64,000 nt of DNA from Actinokineospora globicatena (GTDB lineage Bacteria; Actinomycetota; Actinomycetes; Mycobacteriales; Pseudonocardiaceae). Below are positions 1 through 8,552 of the stretch, one piece after another. The notes under the pieces were generated by a model. The model saw only the letters and a list, made by a program, of their open reading frames with translations. It was not told where the DNA came from and did no database searches. Numbering within the stretch: the stretch's first letter is position 1; every line of letters starts with the position of its first letter. Position numbers and translations under genes: made by a program. The stretch is taken from NCBI RefSeq assembly GCF_024171945.1, contig NZ_JAMTCR010000004.1, positions 930,001 to 994,000 of the forward strand, read 5' to 3'.

Positions 1-1068
1 AACTACTCCGGGGAGTCGGGCGGTCTCAACGAGTCCGCGTCCGACATCTTCGGCACCATGGTCGAGTTCTCCGCGGCCAACCCGAACGACCCGGCCGACT
101 ACTACATCGGCGAGAAGCTGCGCATGCCATCGGGCTACTTCCGCCGGATGGACAACCCGGCCGCCGACGGCAACTCGCTGGGCTGCTGGCGCTCCACCGC
201 GGGCCAGGTCGACGTGCACTACTCGTCGGGCATCGGCAACCGCTGGTTCTACCTGGCCTCCGAGGGCACCGGGAACAAGACCATCGGCGGGCTCCCGCAC
301 GTCGGCGGCACCTGCAACAGCACCACGTTCGCGGGCATCGGCCGGGACAAGGCCGCGGCGGTGTTCTACCGCGCGCTGAGCACGTACATGACCTCGACGA
401 CCAACTACGCCGGGGCGCGCACCGCGACCCTGCAGGCCGCCGCCGACCTGTACGGCACCAACAGCCAGGAGCGCTACCTGGTCAGCGTCGCCTGGGCCGC
501 CGTCAGCGTCGGCACCGCCCTCCCGGCGCCGACCACGACCACCACCCGCCCGACCACGACGACCAGCCCCACCGGTCCGACCACGACCACCCGGCCCACG
601 ACGTCCGTGCCGACCACGACGACGGTCCCGCCGACCGGCAACGCGGTCACCAACGGCGGCTTCGAGTCCGGCCAGACCGGGTGGAGCGAGTCCGCTGTGG
701 TCACCAACAGCACCCAGCAGACCGCGCGCAGCGGTTCGTACTACGCGTGGCTGCTCGGCAACGGCAGGGCCGCCAGTGAGGCCATCAGCCAGCAGGTCAG
801 GGTGCCCAGCACCGGCGCGCCCGCGCTCCGGTTCTGGCTGAAGGTCACCACGCAGGAGACCGGCAGCACCGCCTACGACGTGCTGCGCGTCCAACTCAAC
901 GGCACCACGGCGGTCACGTACTCGAACGCCAACGCGGGCACCGCCTACGTCCAACGCGCGGTGGACCTCTCGGCGTACCGGGGCCAGACCGTCACGATCC
1001 GCTTCTCCGGCGTGGAGGACGCCTACCTCGCGACCAACTTCCTCCTCGACGACGTCAGCGTCGGCTGA
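1..1068 (+). CDS. M4 (thermolysin-type) metallopeptidase, C-terminal part with Thr/Pro linker and accessory domain
   Basis: The reading frame is open at the left edge, so the N-terminus, propeptide and HExxH zinc motif lie outside the window. The first visible residues include NESASDIFG, the thermolysin-family motif whose Glu (here residue 11) is the third zinc ligand. The DVHYSSGIGN segment carries the catalytic His (about residue 73). After the peptidase domain comes a Thr/Pro-rich linker (about 177-212) and a roughly 140-residue domain starting NGGFESG and ending LLDDVSV, typical of jelly-roll carbohydrate-binding-like modules. This indicates a secreted, multidomain neutral protease. The gene is followed by two strong hairpins and by other secreted hydrolases. 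Confidence 0.93.
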   Translation, partial: NYSGESGGLNESASDIFGTMVEFSAANPNDPADYYIGEKLRMPSGYFRRMDNPAADGNSLGCWRSTAGQVDVHYSSGIGNRWFYLASEGTGNKTIGGLPHVGGTCNSTTFAGIGRDKAAAVFYRALSTYMTSTTNYAGARTATLQAAADLYGTNSQERYLVSVAWAAVSVGTALPAPTTTTTRPTTTTSPTGPTTTTRPTTSVPTTTTVPPTGNAVTNGGFESGQTGWSESAVVTNSTQQTARSGSYYAWLLGNGRAASEAISQQVRVPSTGAPALRFWLKVTTQETGSTAYDVLRVQLNGTTAVTYSNANAGTAYVQRAVDLSAYRGQTVTIRFSGVEDAYLATNFLLDDVSVG

Positions 1069-1081
1069 CCCGTCCGCAAGC

Positions 1082-1118
1082 CTCCTCCCCGGCGTGTTTG
1101 GCCCCCGCCGGGGAGGAG
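1082..1118. terminator. Hairpin between convergent genes (first of two)
   Basis: A perfect 13-bp G+C-rich stem (1082-1094 with 1106-1118) starts 13 bases after the metallopeptidase stop. There is no T run, as is usual for high-GC actinobacterial terminators. Confidence 0.7.
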
Positions 1119-1121
1119 CCC

Positions 1122-1163
1122 GACCTCGGCGACCCAGGACCACTGCGCTGGGTCGCCGAGGTC
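1122..1163. terminator. Second hairpin between convergent genes
   Basis: A perfect 15-bp stem (1122-1136 with 1149-1163) and a 12-base loop lie just beyond the stop of the reverse-strand esterase at 1173. Together with the preceding hairpin it probably ends transcription from both sides. Confidence 0.75.
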
Positions 1164-1172
1164 ACCGCCGTC

Positions 1173-2129
1173 CTAGGGGATGAGCGGGTGGCTGGTCAGG
1201 AAGCTCCAGATCGCGGTGGTCGCCTTGATCTGCTGGGTCGTCTTGCCCGGCCCGCTCGACACCGGCGCACCCGGCCAGGTGTGGTCCCCGGTAACGATCT
1301 TGAAGTGCAGCACCTCCTTGTGCGGCAGGCACGAACCCCAGGCGAACCCGACGACCTCGCTGCTGAGCTGGGCCGTCGCGGGCGTGGGCGAGCACGAGCT
1401 GCGGTTGGCCCAGGACTGCGCCCAACTCATGACCGTGGGCAGCGGTTGGCCGTGGTTGCTGCTGTCGCCGTTGTACGCGATGACGGAGTCCGCGGTGCCG
1501 TGGAAGTCGATGATCGGCACCGGCGCGGTCGGGTTACCGCAGGCGGAGAGGGTGCCCGGGTAGAAGGCCCCCGCGACGACCCCGAACGCCGCGATGCGTT
1601 GGGGGAGCTTGCAAGCGAGCAGGGACACGAACCCGCCACCGTTGGACTTGCCCACGGCGTAGATCCGGTACGGGTCGACGCACAGGGTGGCCTGCACCGA
1701 GTCGAGCAGATCCCTGACGAACTGCACGTCGTCCACCGGCGCCGCGTAGGGCGCCCCCTGCCAGGCCCGCTCGTCGTCCTCCCCCTTGGCCCCGATCGGG
1801 TACACCGCGATGGTGTCGAGCGCGTCGATCTCCGAGTAGGCCTCGATGTCGTGGCCGTCCCCCTTGCGCCCGTGGAACGCCAACACCAGCGGCTTGCCCT
1901 GTCCCGGCTGGTAGGTCGTGGGCAGGTGGATCAGGTACTGGCGGGTCTGGCCACTGGTCACGATCGTCTGCGCCACGGACTGGCCGAGGGGGAGTGTGGT
2001 CGAGGTGTACTGGCACCCCGTCGAGGGGATGGTGGAGTTGTGCGGAGGGGCGGCGGCCGCTGTCTGTGCGACGGCCGCCGTGGTGGCCGCGCAGAGCGCG
2101 ATGGCGAGCGCGGTGGTGAGTGATCTCAT
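1173..2129 (-). CDS. Secreted CE1-type esterase (PHB depolymerase / feruloyl esterase family)
   Basis: The 318-residue protein begins with a Sec signal peptide (MRSLTTALAIAL..., Ala-rich to about residue 27). It has the alpha/beta-hydrolase layout of the PHB depolymerase/feruloyl esterase family. Visible elements are an oxyanion segment VLAFHGRKG, a nucleophile elbow GKSNGG, an acidic residue in HGTADSVI and a His in GDHTWPG. The substrate could be a polyester, a feruloylated polysaccharide or another ester; sequence alone does not decide. It lies on the same strand as the polysaccharide lyase, 71 bases apart, and the two may be co-transcribed. The ATG at 2127-2129 is the only start that keeps the signal peptide intact. 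Confidence 0.87.
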   Translation of the reverse strand: MRSLTTALAIALCAATTAAVAQTAAAAPPHNSTIPSTGCQYTSTTLPLGQSVAQTIVTSGQTRQYLIHLPTTYQPGQGKPLVLAFHGRKGDGHDIEAYSEIDALDTIAVYPIGAKGEDDERAWQGAPYAAPVDDVQFVRDLLDSVQATLCVDPYRIYAVGKSNGGGFVSLLACKLPQRIAAFGVVAGAFYPGTLSACGNPTAPVPIIDFHGTADSVIAYNGDSSNHGQPLPTVMSWAQSWANRSSCSPTPATAQLSSEVVGFAWGSCLPHKEVLHFKIVTGDHTWPGAPVSSGPGKTTQQIKATTAIWSFLTSHPLIP

Positions 2130-2200
2130 GGCACCTCAATGGGTTGGCGAGTGCGGTGGACGTCCCCGGCCGGGGATCGTCCCGATAGGACTGAGTGCGG

Positions 2201-5014
2201 TCAGGTCACGATCTGCAGCACCGGCTGGTTCGCGGTGGCCTCCCGGCTGTCCAGCTGGACCGCGAACTGGCCCGCCGACAGCCCGAACGTGATGACGCTC
2301 GGGTTCGCGGTCAACGCGGCCGTGACGTCCAGCCCGATCCAGTCCGGTGTGCGGCTGATCCGGGCGGTGGCCAGCACCGACCCCAGGGTGGGCTGGTTGT
2401 CCCACGTCACGCCGGTCTCCGTCCACGGCCCGGTCACCCGGTGCGCGGTCACCGTGGAGTGGGTGTTGTCGTCGTCGTTGACCCTGCCGTGCAACCACAG
2501 CACGGCTCGCTTCGGCGCGGTGGGCAGGGCGAGGTCGAACCGGACGAACGCGCGTCGGTTGTACCCGGCCGCCGCTGTCTTGACAGTGAGCGGCCCGGTG
2601 CCGAAGTTCTGGCTCGCGGAGCCACCGTCGCGCACGTAGGCGTCGGCGGCCGCGGCGATGGCCCATGCCGTGCCGGTCGACACCGGCGAACCCGCGCCGA
2701 GTCGGACCGTGCGACTGCCGCCGAGCGTGCCACCGACCCCAACCAGGAGCTTTGTGGTCGGCGATGTCTGCAGCACGGTCACCCCGGGATCCGCCGAGGC
2801 CGCGGTGAAACCGTTGTCGGGCAAGGTGACGATCACCGTTGGTGCCGTCCGGGTCGGGTCGGCGACGGCCACCGACAGCACCGGCCCGTCCTGGCGGGCC
2901 AACACCGAGCACGGCCCGCTCGCGGTGATCGCCCCGCACGCGCCCGCCGCGAAGAAGTTCGCCGCGCGCACCGGTCCTGCCGAGATCCCTTGTACAGCGG
3001 CCGTGTTCGCCACCACGGCCACGCCAGGTGACGCGCTGCGAGCGGACGTGGCAACGCTCGACGCGCCAGGCAGGACCAGGTAGGCGTAGGAGGCGTCAAC
3101 AGGATCGGTGCCGTGGTCGTGCCACAGCGCGAGGTAGCGGCGGGTGATCGGGTCGTCCGAGCCGCTGTCGTCGATGGCGCTCCAGGAACCGGTGCGCGCC
3201 GCGCGGGACGCGGTGACGGTCGCCCCACCGAGGAACACGTACCCGCCGAACCCGGCGATCGCCGCCCACCGCGCCCCGGTGAACTTCTTCGACCAGGGCA
3301 GCGTCGTCGGTTGGGTCGCGCCGTCCACGACCAGCGCGTGCGTGCCCGCCGCGCCGAGGTTCCGGTTGTCCACAACGGAGTCGACGGACGCGCCGTCGGT
3401 CGCGGTGATGCCCGCGCCGAGGCACACCACGGCATCGTCGAGGAAGAACCACGACTTGCGGCCGGTGAGGGTCGACTGCAACCCGGTCACGTGCTGGCCG
3501 ACCGCGGCCGCGACGCCGTCACTGGCGCCGCCCGCCCAGGTGTTGGTCGGCTTGGTCGCGTTCCACGTGCCGCCCGCCGCGTCGGCCAGCGACTTGCGCG
3601 AGGCGGTCGCACCTGGCAACCGGTAGGGGTCGACCGTCGGCCAGAACGCGTCGGTGTACTGACCGAGGCCGTAGTCGTCGCCCCACCAGTAGGTCATGCC
3701 GCTGCCCGTGTGCCAGCCGCGCAGGTTCTCGCCGTTGCCGGTCTCGTAGAACGTGGTGCGCTCGGAGTGCATCGACACCGCGAAGGTCCACAGCGGACGC
3801 CGGTGCACGGCGCGGTCCATCGCCCCGAAGACCCGGCTCGACGACGGGTGCGCCGCGGCGGGCACACCGCCGTCGGCGAGCAGCGCCACCGCGCGCGCCA
3901 GGTCCGGTACCGCCATGTCGGCCAGGTACGGCGCGTGGGTGTCGCGGGTGATCCAGCCCTTCACCAGACCGCGCCACCGGTCCGACTCGGCCACCGCGGC
4001 CAACCCGGTGTTCGCCAGCAGCAGGGTCGACGCCATGACGTTGTGCCCGCGCTGGTGGTCGTCCTGGTCCTCGCGGGCGATGCCGCGTCCCGAGACCGCG
4101 TCCAGCATGAGTCCGTTGTGGATGAACGGGGCGAACGCCGTGTCCACCGAGCCGAACAGCACCTGCCGGTTCGGGTCGGTCACCGCCCAGGTCGAGCCCG
4201 CGAGCAGGTGCAGCACCTTGGCCAGGCCACCGAGCAGCACGGCGCCGTAGCCGCCCGCGTAGGGCACGCAGGTGTGCTGGAGGAACGAGCCGTCCGCGTA
4301 GAGCCCGTCGCCGGTGAGGACCGTCGGGAACACCGGGGACAGCCCGTCGCGGGCGGCGGCGATGCTCGCGGGTCGCGCGCCGAGCACCCCGCGCAGCGCG
4401 ATCACCTGGCACAGGTCCACCCGGTTCGCGCCGGTGCTCTTGTCCTTGTAGGTCGCCAGGCGCGAGACCGGGACGTGGTTGTCCACCGCGGCGAGGACGT
4501 CCGCCAGGTCCGGGGCGGGCACGGTGAGCAGGCAGCAGATGTCGAGCAGCCGCTGCGGGGACCCGATCTCCCAGTCCCACCAGTTGTCGTACGGCGCCCC
4601 GGTCGGGCCGTACGCGTTGTCCAGCATCCACCGCAGCCCGTCGAGCACCGCCGTCGCCGTCGTCGACGAGCCGGTGTGGCCCGTGCCCGGCTGCGCCCAG
4701 GCCAGTGCCATCGTGCGCAACCGGGTGAAGCAGGCGGTCACGTTGCCCGAGTCCCCGTCGATCGGGTGGTCTTCCCAGAGTGAGTCCCCCTCGGGGGTCA
4801 TGTCGGCCAGGTACCTCGTCGCCGAACCGCCGGTCGCCGCCAACGCGGCCGTGAACGGGGCGACCGCCGGGTCGTACCCGACACCGGTGAGCAGGTCGCG
4901 CCACCGGCCCCGCATCCCGTCGTACGGTGCGGCCGCCACCGCGGGCATGTCGAGCCCCAACGCGACGACCACCGCCGACCCCACCACCAGGAACCCCCGT
5001 CGGGACACCGCCAT
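2201..5014 (-). CDS. Polysaccharide lyase family 8 (hyaluronate/xanthan lyase type) with C-terminal DNRLRE-like module
   Basis: At 937 residues it is longer than a plain PL8 enzyme. The N-terminus has a twin-arginine-like signal (SRRGFLVVG, then an Ala/Val-rich stretch), suggesting Tat export. PL8 signatures follow: WWDWEIGSPQ, a QHTCVPYAGGYG segment that would hold the catalytic His/Tyr region, and NGENLRGWHTGSGMTYWWGDD followed by FWPTVDPYRLPG. Family members cleave acidic polysaccharides by beta-elimination; hyaluronan, chondroitin and xanthan are all possible substrates. The last roughly 180 residues (VRDGGSASQNFG..., RAFVRFDL) resemble the DNRLRE beta-sandwich module appended to secreted actinobacterial hydrolases. 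It probably precedes the esterase in one transcript. Confidence 0.9.
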   Translation of the reverse strand: MAVSRRGFLVVGSAVVVALGLDMPAVAAAPYDGMRGRWRDLLTGVGYDPAVAPFTAALAATGGSATRYLADMTPEGDSLWEDHPIDGDSGNVTACFTRLRTMALAWAQPGTGHTGSSTTATAVLDGLRWMLDNAYGPTGAPYDNWWDWEIGSPQRLLDICCLLTVPAPDLADVLAAVDNHVPVSRLATYKDKSTGANRVDLCQVIALRGVLGARPASIAAARDGLSPVFPTVLTGDGLYADGSFLQHTCVPYAGGYGAVLLGGLAKVLHLLAGSTWAVTDPNRQVLFGSVDTAFAPFIHNGLMLDAVSGRGIAREDQDDHQRGHNVMASTLLLANTGLAAVAESDRWRGLVKGWITRDTHAPYLADMAVPDLARAVALLADGGVPAAAHPSSSRVFGAMDRAVHRRPLWTFAVSMHSERTTFYETGNGENLRGWHTGSGMTYWWGDDYGLGQYTDAFWPTVDPYRLPGATASRKSLADAAGGTWNATKPTNTWAGGASDGVAAAVGQHVTGLQSTLTGRKSWFFLDDAVVCLGAGITATDGASVDSVVDNRNLGAAGTHALVVDGATQPTTLPWSKKFTGARWAAIAGFGGYVFLGGATVTASRAARTGSWSAIDDSGSDDPITRRYLALWHDHGTDPVDASYAYLVLPGASSVATSARSASPGVAVVANTAAVQGISAGPVRAANFFAAGACGAITASGPCSVLARQDGPVLSVAVADPTRTAPTVIVTLPDNGFTAASADPGVTVLQTSPTTKLLVGVGGTLGGSRTVRLGAGSPVSTGTAWAIAAAADAYVRDGGSASQNFGTGPLTVKTAAAGYNRRAFVRFDLALPTAPKRAVLWLHGRVNDDDNTHSTVTAHRVTGPWTETGVTWDNQPTLGSVLATARISRTPDWIGLDVTAALTANPSVITFGLSAGQFAVQLDSREATANQPVLQIVT

Positions 5015-5244
5015 GCGCTCCGCCTCACCGCTGGTCCGCCGCGCTGATGATCAACGCCTGCCGCGGCTGACACGCGGGGTCCCCCGTCCCGCGTTGCACG
5101 GGCATAAGGATCTTCTCGGGTGCCATCACCCACTCCTCGGTCTTGGGCGTCCGCTGGTCCGGGAGCCCGGGTGCGCTGTCCCACTTCCGCCGATGACGTA
5201 GTTCGGTCTCGCCGGGATCGGGAGTGGTTGGGTACGTTCACTGG
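5015..5244. promoter_or_regulatory. Divergent promoter region between PL8 and LAL regulator genes
   Basis: This 230-base space separates two divergent genes. TACGTT at 5233-5238 fits an actinobacterial -10 (TANNNT) and lies 6 bases before GTG at 5245, which would make the LAL gene leaderless. No clear -35 was found. No obvious operator dyad was seen. Confidence 0.35.
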
Positions 5245-7932
5245 GTGGTGGCCGTCCCCCCGGTGCTGGGCCGGGCGCAGGTGATCGCCCGCTGTCGGAG
5301 CGCGCTCGCCGACGGGGGCGGTCTGGTGCTGCACGGGCCCGCCGGGATCGGCAAGTCCCTGCTGCTCGACGTGCTCGTCGCCGGGGCCGGGGCCGACCTG
5401 GTGCTGCGGACCAGCCCGGCCGCCGCTGACCGCGACCTGCCGCACGTCGCGCTCTACGACCTGTTCGCCAAGGTGCTGCCGGTCGTCGAGCTGCCCGCCC
5501 ACCTCCGGGCCGCCCTGGACACCGCACTCTTGCGATCCGCCCCCGAACATCCCGTCGACCCGCTCGCGTTGCGCTTGGCCGTGGTCGACTTGCTCCGCGA
5601 ACTGGCCGAGCGGCACTCGGTGCTGCTCGTGCTCGACGACGCGCAATGGCTCGACCCGGCCAGCGCCGAGGTGCTGGCCTTCGCCGCCCGCCGGGTGGTC
5701 GACAACCGGGTCTGGGTGCTGGTCGCCGAGCGCGCCGACGGGTCGCCGACGACCGCGGACCTGGCCCCGTCCCCGGTGACCGAGGTGGAGCTGACCGGCA
5801 TCGACGCCGACGCTGTCGCCGAGCTCCTGCGCACCAGGCTCGTCCGGCCGCTGTCGTCGGCCACCGTCGGCCGGGTGGTCGCCGCCAGCGCGGGCAACCC
5901 GTTCTACGCGCTCGAACTGGGCCGCGCGCTGGCCAGGCACGGCGGCTCGGTCGGCGCGGACGAACCGCTGCCGGTGCCGGGCAAGCTGCGCGAACTGGTG
6001 GTCGACCGACTCGCACCGTTGCCCGCGCAGGCCTGGGACGTGCTGCGATTGGTGACTGTTGCGGTCCGGCCGGGGCTGGACCTGCTGCCGCTGGGCGACC
6101 CCGGTCTCGACGCCGCCGTCGCCGCCGGGGTGCTGGTCGCCGACGAGGACGGGGCGCTGCGGTTCAGCCACGCGCTGGTGGCCGAGGTGGTCGCCGCCGA
6201 GGCCACCGCCGCGCAGTGGACCGCCGCGCACGCCAGGATGGCGGCCCTGGTCACCGACCCGATCGAACGCGCCCGCCACCGCGCGTTGGCCACCCCCCGT
6301 CCGGACGCGCCGATCGCCGCCGAACTGGTGGAGGCGGCCCGGCTGGCCACCACCCGGGGCGCGCCCGCCACCGCCGCCGACCTGCTGCGACTCGCCGCGC
6401 ACCGCACACCCGCGCCCAGCATCCGCGCCGAACGCCTGCTCGGTGCCGCCCGCGCCGCCGCCGAGGCCGGGTTGACCGCGTCCGCCGCCGACCTGTGCCG
6501 TGCCGTCGTGCGCATCGCCGTCGGACCGACCAGGGCATGGGCCCGGCTGCTGCTGTTCGACCTCGCCGGGCGCGACATCGTGGCCTTCGCCGGGTTGCTC
6601 GACGAGGTCGCCGCCGATGCGGGAGATGACCCCGGGTTGCGCTGCGCGTTGCTGTTGCGCCGCGCCGAACTCGCCGCCCACACCGGCCGCACCACCGAGG
6701 CGTTGGCGTACCTCGACCAGGCCGACGTGCTCGCCCCCCGCGCCGACGACCCGACCCTGGTCATCCGGTCGCTCATCATGCGCATCCCGTTCGCCGCCGC
6801 GTCCGGACCGGACACCGAGACCGACCTGTGCAGGCGGCTGACCCGGCACACCGCGGGCCTGCCGCTGTCCGAACCGGTGGTCTACGCCCGCGTCTACCTC
6901 GCCATCATCTGCCTGCGCCGCGGCGACACCCCCGAGGCCGTCGACATGCTCGAACGCCTGCGCCACGAAACCGAGGCGGCGGGCCGCATCCGCGACCTGA
7001 TCATGGTCCTGTACTCGCTGACCTCCGCCTACGAACGCGCGGGCCGCTGCGCTGACGCCCGCCGCACCGCCGTCCGGGGGGCCCGCCTGCGCGTCGACGT
7101 CGACCAGAACCCCGGCATCGGCCTGACCCTGCGCGCCGTCGCCGAGCTCAACACCGGCAGCCTCGACGAGGCGACAACCCTGTTGGCCCAGGCGGAAAAG
7201 GCCGACGAACAGGCCAGGGACGGGGAGTGGGCGGCGTACGCGAGCGGCCTGCGCGCCCGGGTCGCCGTGCTGCGCGGCGAGCATCGTGCCGCCGCCCGGC
7301 TGTTCGGCAGCTGCTTGGCGACACTGCGCGAGGTCGGCTACACGGACCCGGCAATGTTCCTTGTGGACGCTGACTTGGCGGAATCCCTTGCCTGGGCAGG
7401 ACAATCCGACCAGGCTGACGCGGTGTTGCGGGACGCGCGCTCCCGGGTCGCTGCCCAGGGCAGGCCCGTCGTCACCCTAGGTCTAGACCGCGCCACCGCC
7501 GTCCTAGCCGCCACCGCAGGCGACCCCCGAGGCGCCGCCGACACCCTCCGCGCCCACCTCCCCCCAACCCACCCCTACCCCCTAGAACTAGCCCGCGCCT
7601 GGTTCACCCTCGGCACCCTGGAACGCCGCGCCCGCCGCAAAGCCGCCGCTCGAGAAGCCATGACCGAGTCCCTCCGCCGCTACACCACCGCCAGCTGCAC
7701 CCCCTGGATCGACCGCATAGAAACCGAACTGTCCAAACTAGACACCCAAGACGCCCCCCTCACCCCCCTCGAAACCCAGATCGTCGACCACCTCCACCAA
7801 GGCGCCAGCAACCGCCAGATCGCCACCGCACTCCACCTCTCGGTCAAGGCCGTGGAAGCCAACCTCACCCGCATCTACCGCAAACTAGGCATCCGCAACC
7901 GCGCCGAACTAACCCCCACCCCACCCGCCTAA
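5245..7932 (+). CDS. LuxR-family transcriptional regulator with AAA ATPase domain (LAL type)
   Basis: This is a large ATP-binding LuxR regulator of about 895 residues. The N-terminal STAND-type ATPase has Walker A GPAGIGKS and Walker B LLVLDDAQWLD. A long alpha-helical TPR-like middle follows, and a C-terminal LuxR helix-turn-helix (LTPLETQIVDHL...ASNRQIATAL...VEANLTRIYRKLG). In this family the HTH binds promoter DNA after inducer and ATP binding. I chose GTG 5245 because it sits right after a candidate -10; the frame is open back to GTG 5224, so seven extra residues are possible. It is divergent from the lyase/esterase genes and could control them, which is inference only. Confidence 0.9.
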   Translation: MVAVPPVLGRAQVIARCRSALADGGGLVLHGPAGIGKSLLLDVLVAGAGADLVLRTSPAAADRDLPHVALYDLFAKVLPVVELPAHLRAALDTALLRSAPEHPVDPLALRLAVVDLLRELAERHSVLLVLDDAQWLDPASAEVLAFAARRVVDNRVWVLVAERADGSPTTADLAPSPVTEVELTGIDADAVAELLRTRLVRPLSSATVGRVVAASAGNPFYALELGRALARHGGSVGADEPLPVPGKLRELVVDRLAPLPAQAWDVLRLVTVAVRPGLDLLPLGDPGLDAAVAAGVLVADEDGALRFSHALVAEVVAAEATAAQWTAAHARMAALVTDPIERARHRALATPRPDAPIAAELVEAARLATTRGAPATAADLLRLAAHRTPAPSIRAERLLGAARAAAEAGLTASAADLCRAVVRIAVGPTRAWARLLLFDLAGRDIVAFAGLLDEVAADAGDDPGLRCALLLRRAELAAHTGRTTEALAYLDQADVLAPRADDPTLVIRSLIMRIPFAAASGPDTETDLCRRLTRHTAGLPLSEPVVYARVYLAIICLRRGDTPEAVDMLERLRHETEAAGRIRDLIMVLYSLTSAYERAGRCADARRTAVRGARLRVDVDQNPGIGLTLRAVAELNTGSLDEATTLLAQAEKADEQARDGEWAAYASGLRARVAVLRGEHRAAARLFGSCLATLREVGYTDPAMFLVDADLAESLAWAGQSDQADAVLRDARSRVAAQGRPVVTLGLDRATAVLAATAGDPRGAADTLRAHLPPTHPYPLELARAWFTLGTLERRARRKAAAREAMTESLRRYTTASCTPWIDRIETELSKLDTQDAPLTPLETQIVDHLHQGASNRQIATALHLSVKAVEANLTRIYRKLGIRNRAELTPTPPA

Positions 7933-8005
7933 CGCCGCCCGCCACCCCTCCCCGCCAAGCCCCCACGCCAGTCCCAGCCCACCCGTCACGACTGGCGAAG
8001 ACCCC

Positions 8006-8070
8006 ACAACGTTGGCCCCCAACCGCCCGCCGACACCGTTGGCCCGACACGCCCGCCGACAACGTTGGCC
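8006..8070. repeat. Three tandem 26-27-bp repeats
   Basis: The core ACAACGTTGGCC occurs at 8006-8017 and 8059-8070, with ACACCGTTGGCC at 8033-8044. They are separated by variants of cgcccgccgac. The spacing is 27 then 26 bp. The ends of the cores are AACGTT palindromes. Confidence 0.75.
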
Positions 8071-8107
8071 GCCCCGCGCTCCACCCGAGTCGCTGGTGCC
8101 AGGCTGG

Positions 8108-8251
8108 CTCGATGGGGTGGACTTGTTTTGTGTGGGGGAGGACCACCCGTAGCGTCGTTGCGCGGACAGGGCCATGCTTTTGGGCCCCTGCTTTGCGGTC
8201 CTGCCACGGGTGGTTCAGGGGCCCCGCGCAAAACAAGTTCGCCCCATCGAG
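8108..8251. repeat. Long imperfect inverted repeat (hairpin element)
   Basis: The outer arms of 23 bases (8108-8130 and 8229-8251) match with about two mismatches. An inner pair (8141-8150 with 8206-8215) matches at nine of ten positions, so the whole could fold as a two-tier hairpin of 144 nt. It lies 3' of the LAL gene and 3' of the convergent EAL-GGDEF gene. It could act as a terminator or be a miniature repeat element. Confidence 0.7.
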
Positions 8252-8552
8252 CAAAGCTCGAAACTCGCGTCAATCCGATGGCGCAGCCGAGGCGTTTCCC
8301 GCAGCGCAGCGGAGGCCACGAAAGCCGGAGATCCCCAGCTCAACGCACTGCCGCCCACGGCCGCCAAGATCAACCCGCCCCAAAGACCCCCGAATACACA
8401 GCCTACCGAGGGGTACGCGAGCGCGGAGAGGCTGAAAGTCGACCCTGTGGACAACCAGGACCCATGTGGACAACCCCCACCCGGCCCCCCGCCACCCAAA
8501 GCCAGACAAGAGCGAGAGCGCTAGACCCGAACTCGCCCAAACCCCAAATGGA

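Larger units (their letters stand above)
7933..8552. other. Repeat-rich 620-bp intergenic region
   Basis: No credible gene. It holds three 26-27-bp tandem units (8006-8070), a long imperfect inverted repeat (8108-8251), a CAAGATCAAC motif at 8365-8374, and two copies of TGTGGACAAC (8446-8455 and 8465-8474), each containing a perfect match to the actinobacterial DnaA-box form TTGTCCACA on the reverse strand. Open frames here overlap on both strands and show no codon-position bias. Confidence 0.7.

Noticed and set aside
4798..7404. A long minus-strand frame running from the lyase into the LAL gene
   Set aside because: It overlaps two convincing genes and has the Gln/Gly/Arg bias of antisense frames.
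8006..8070. Possible CRISPR array
   Set aside because: Three units with 26-27-bp period and similar, not unique, intervening sequence; no cas genes.
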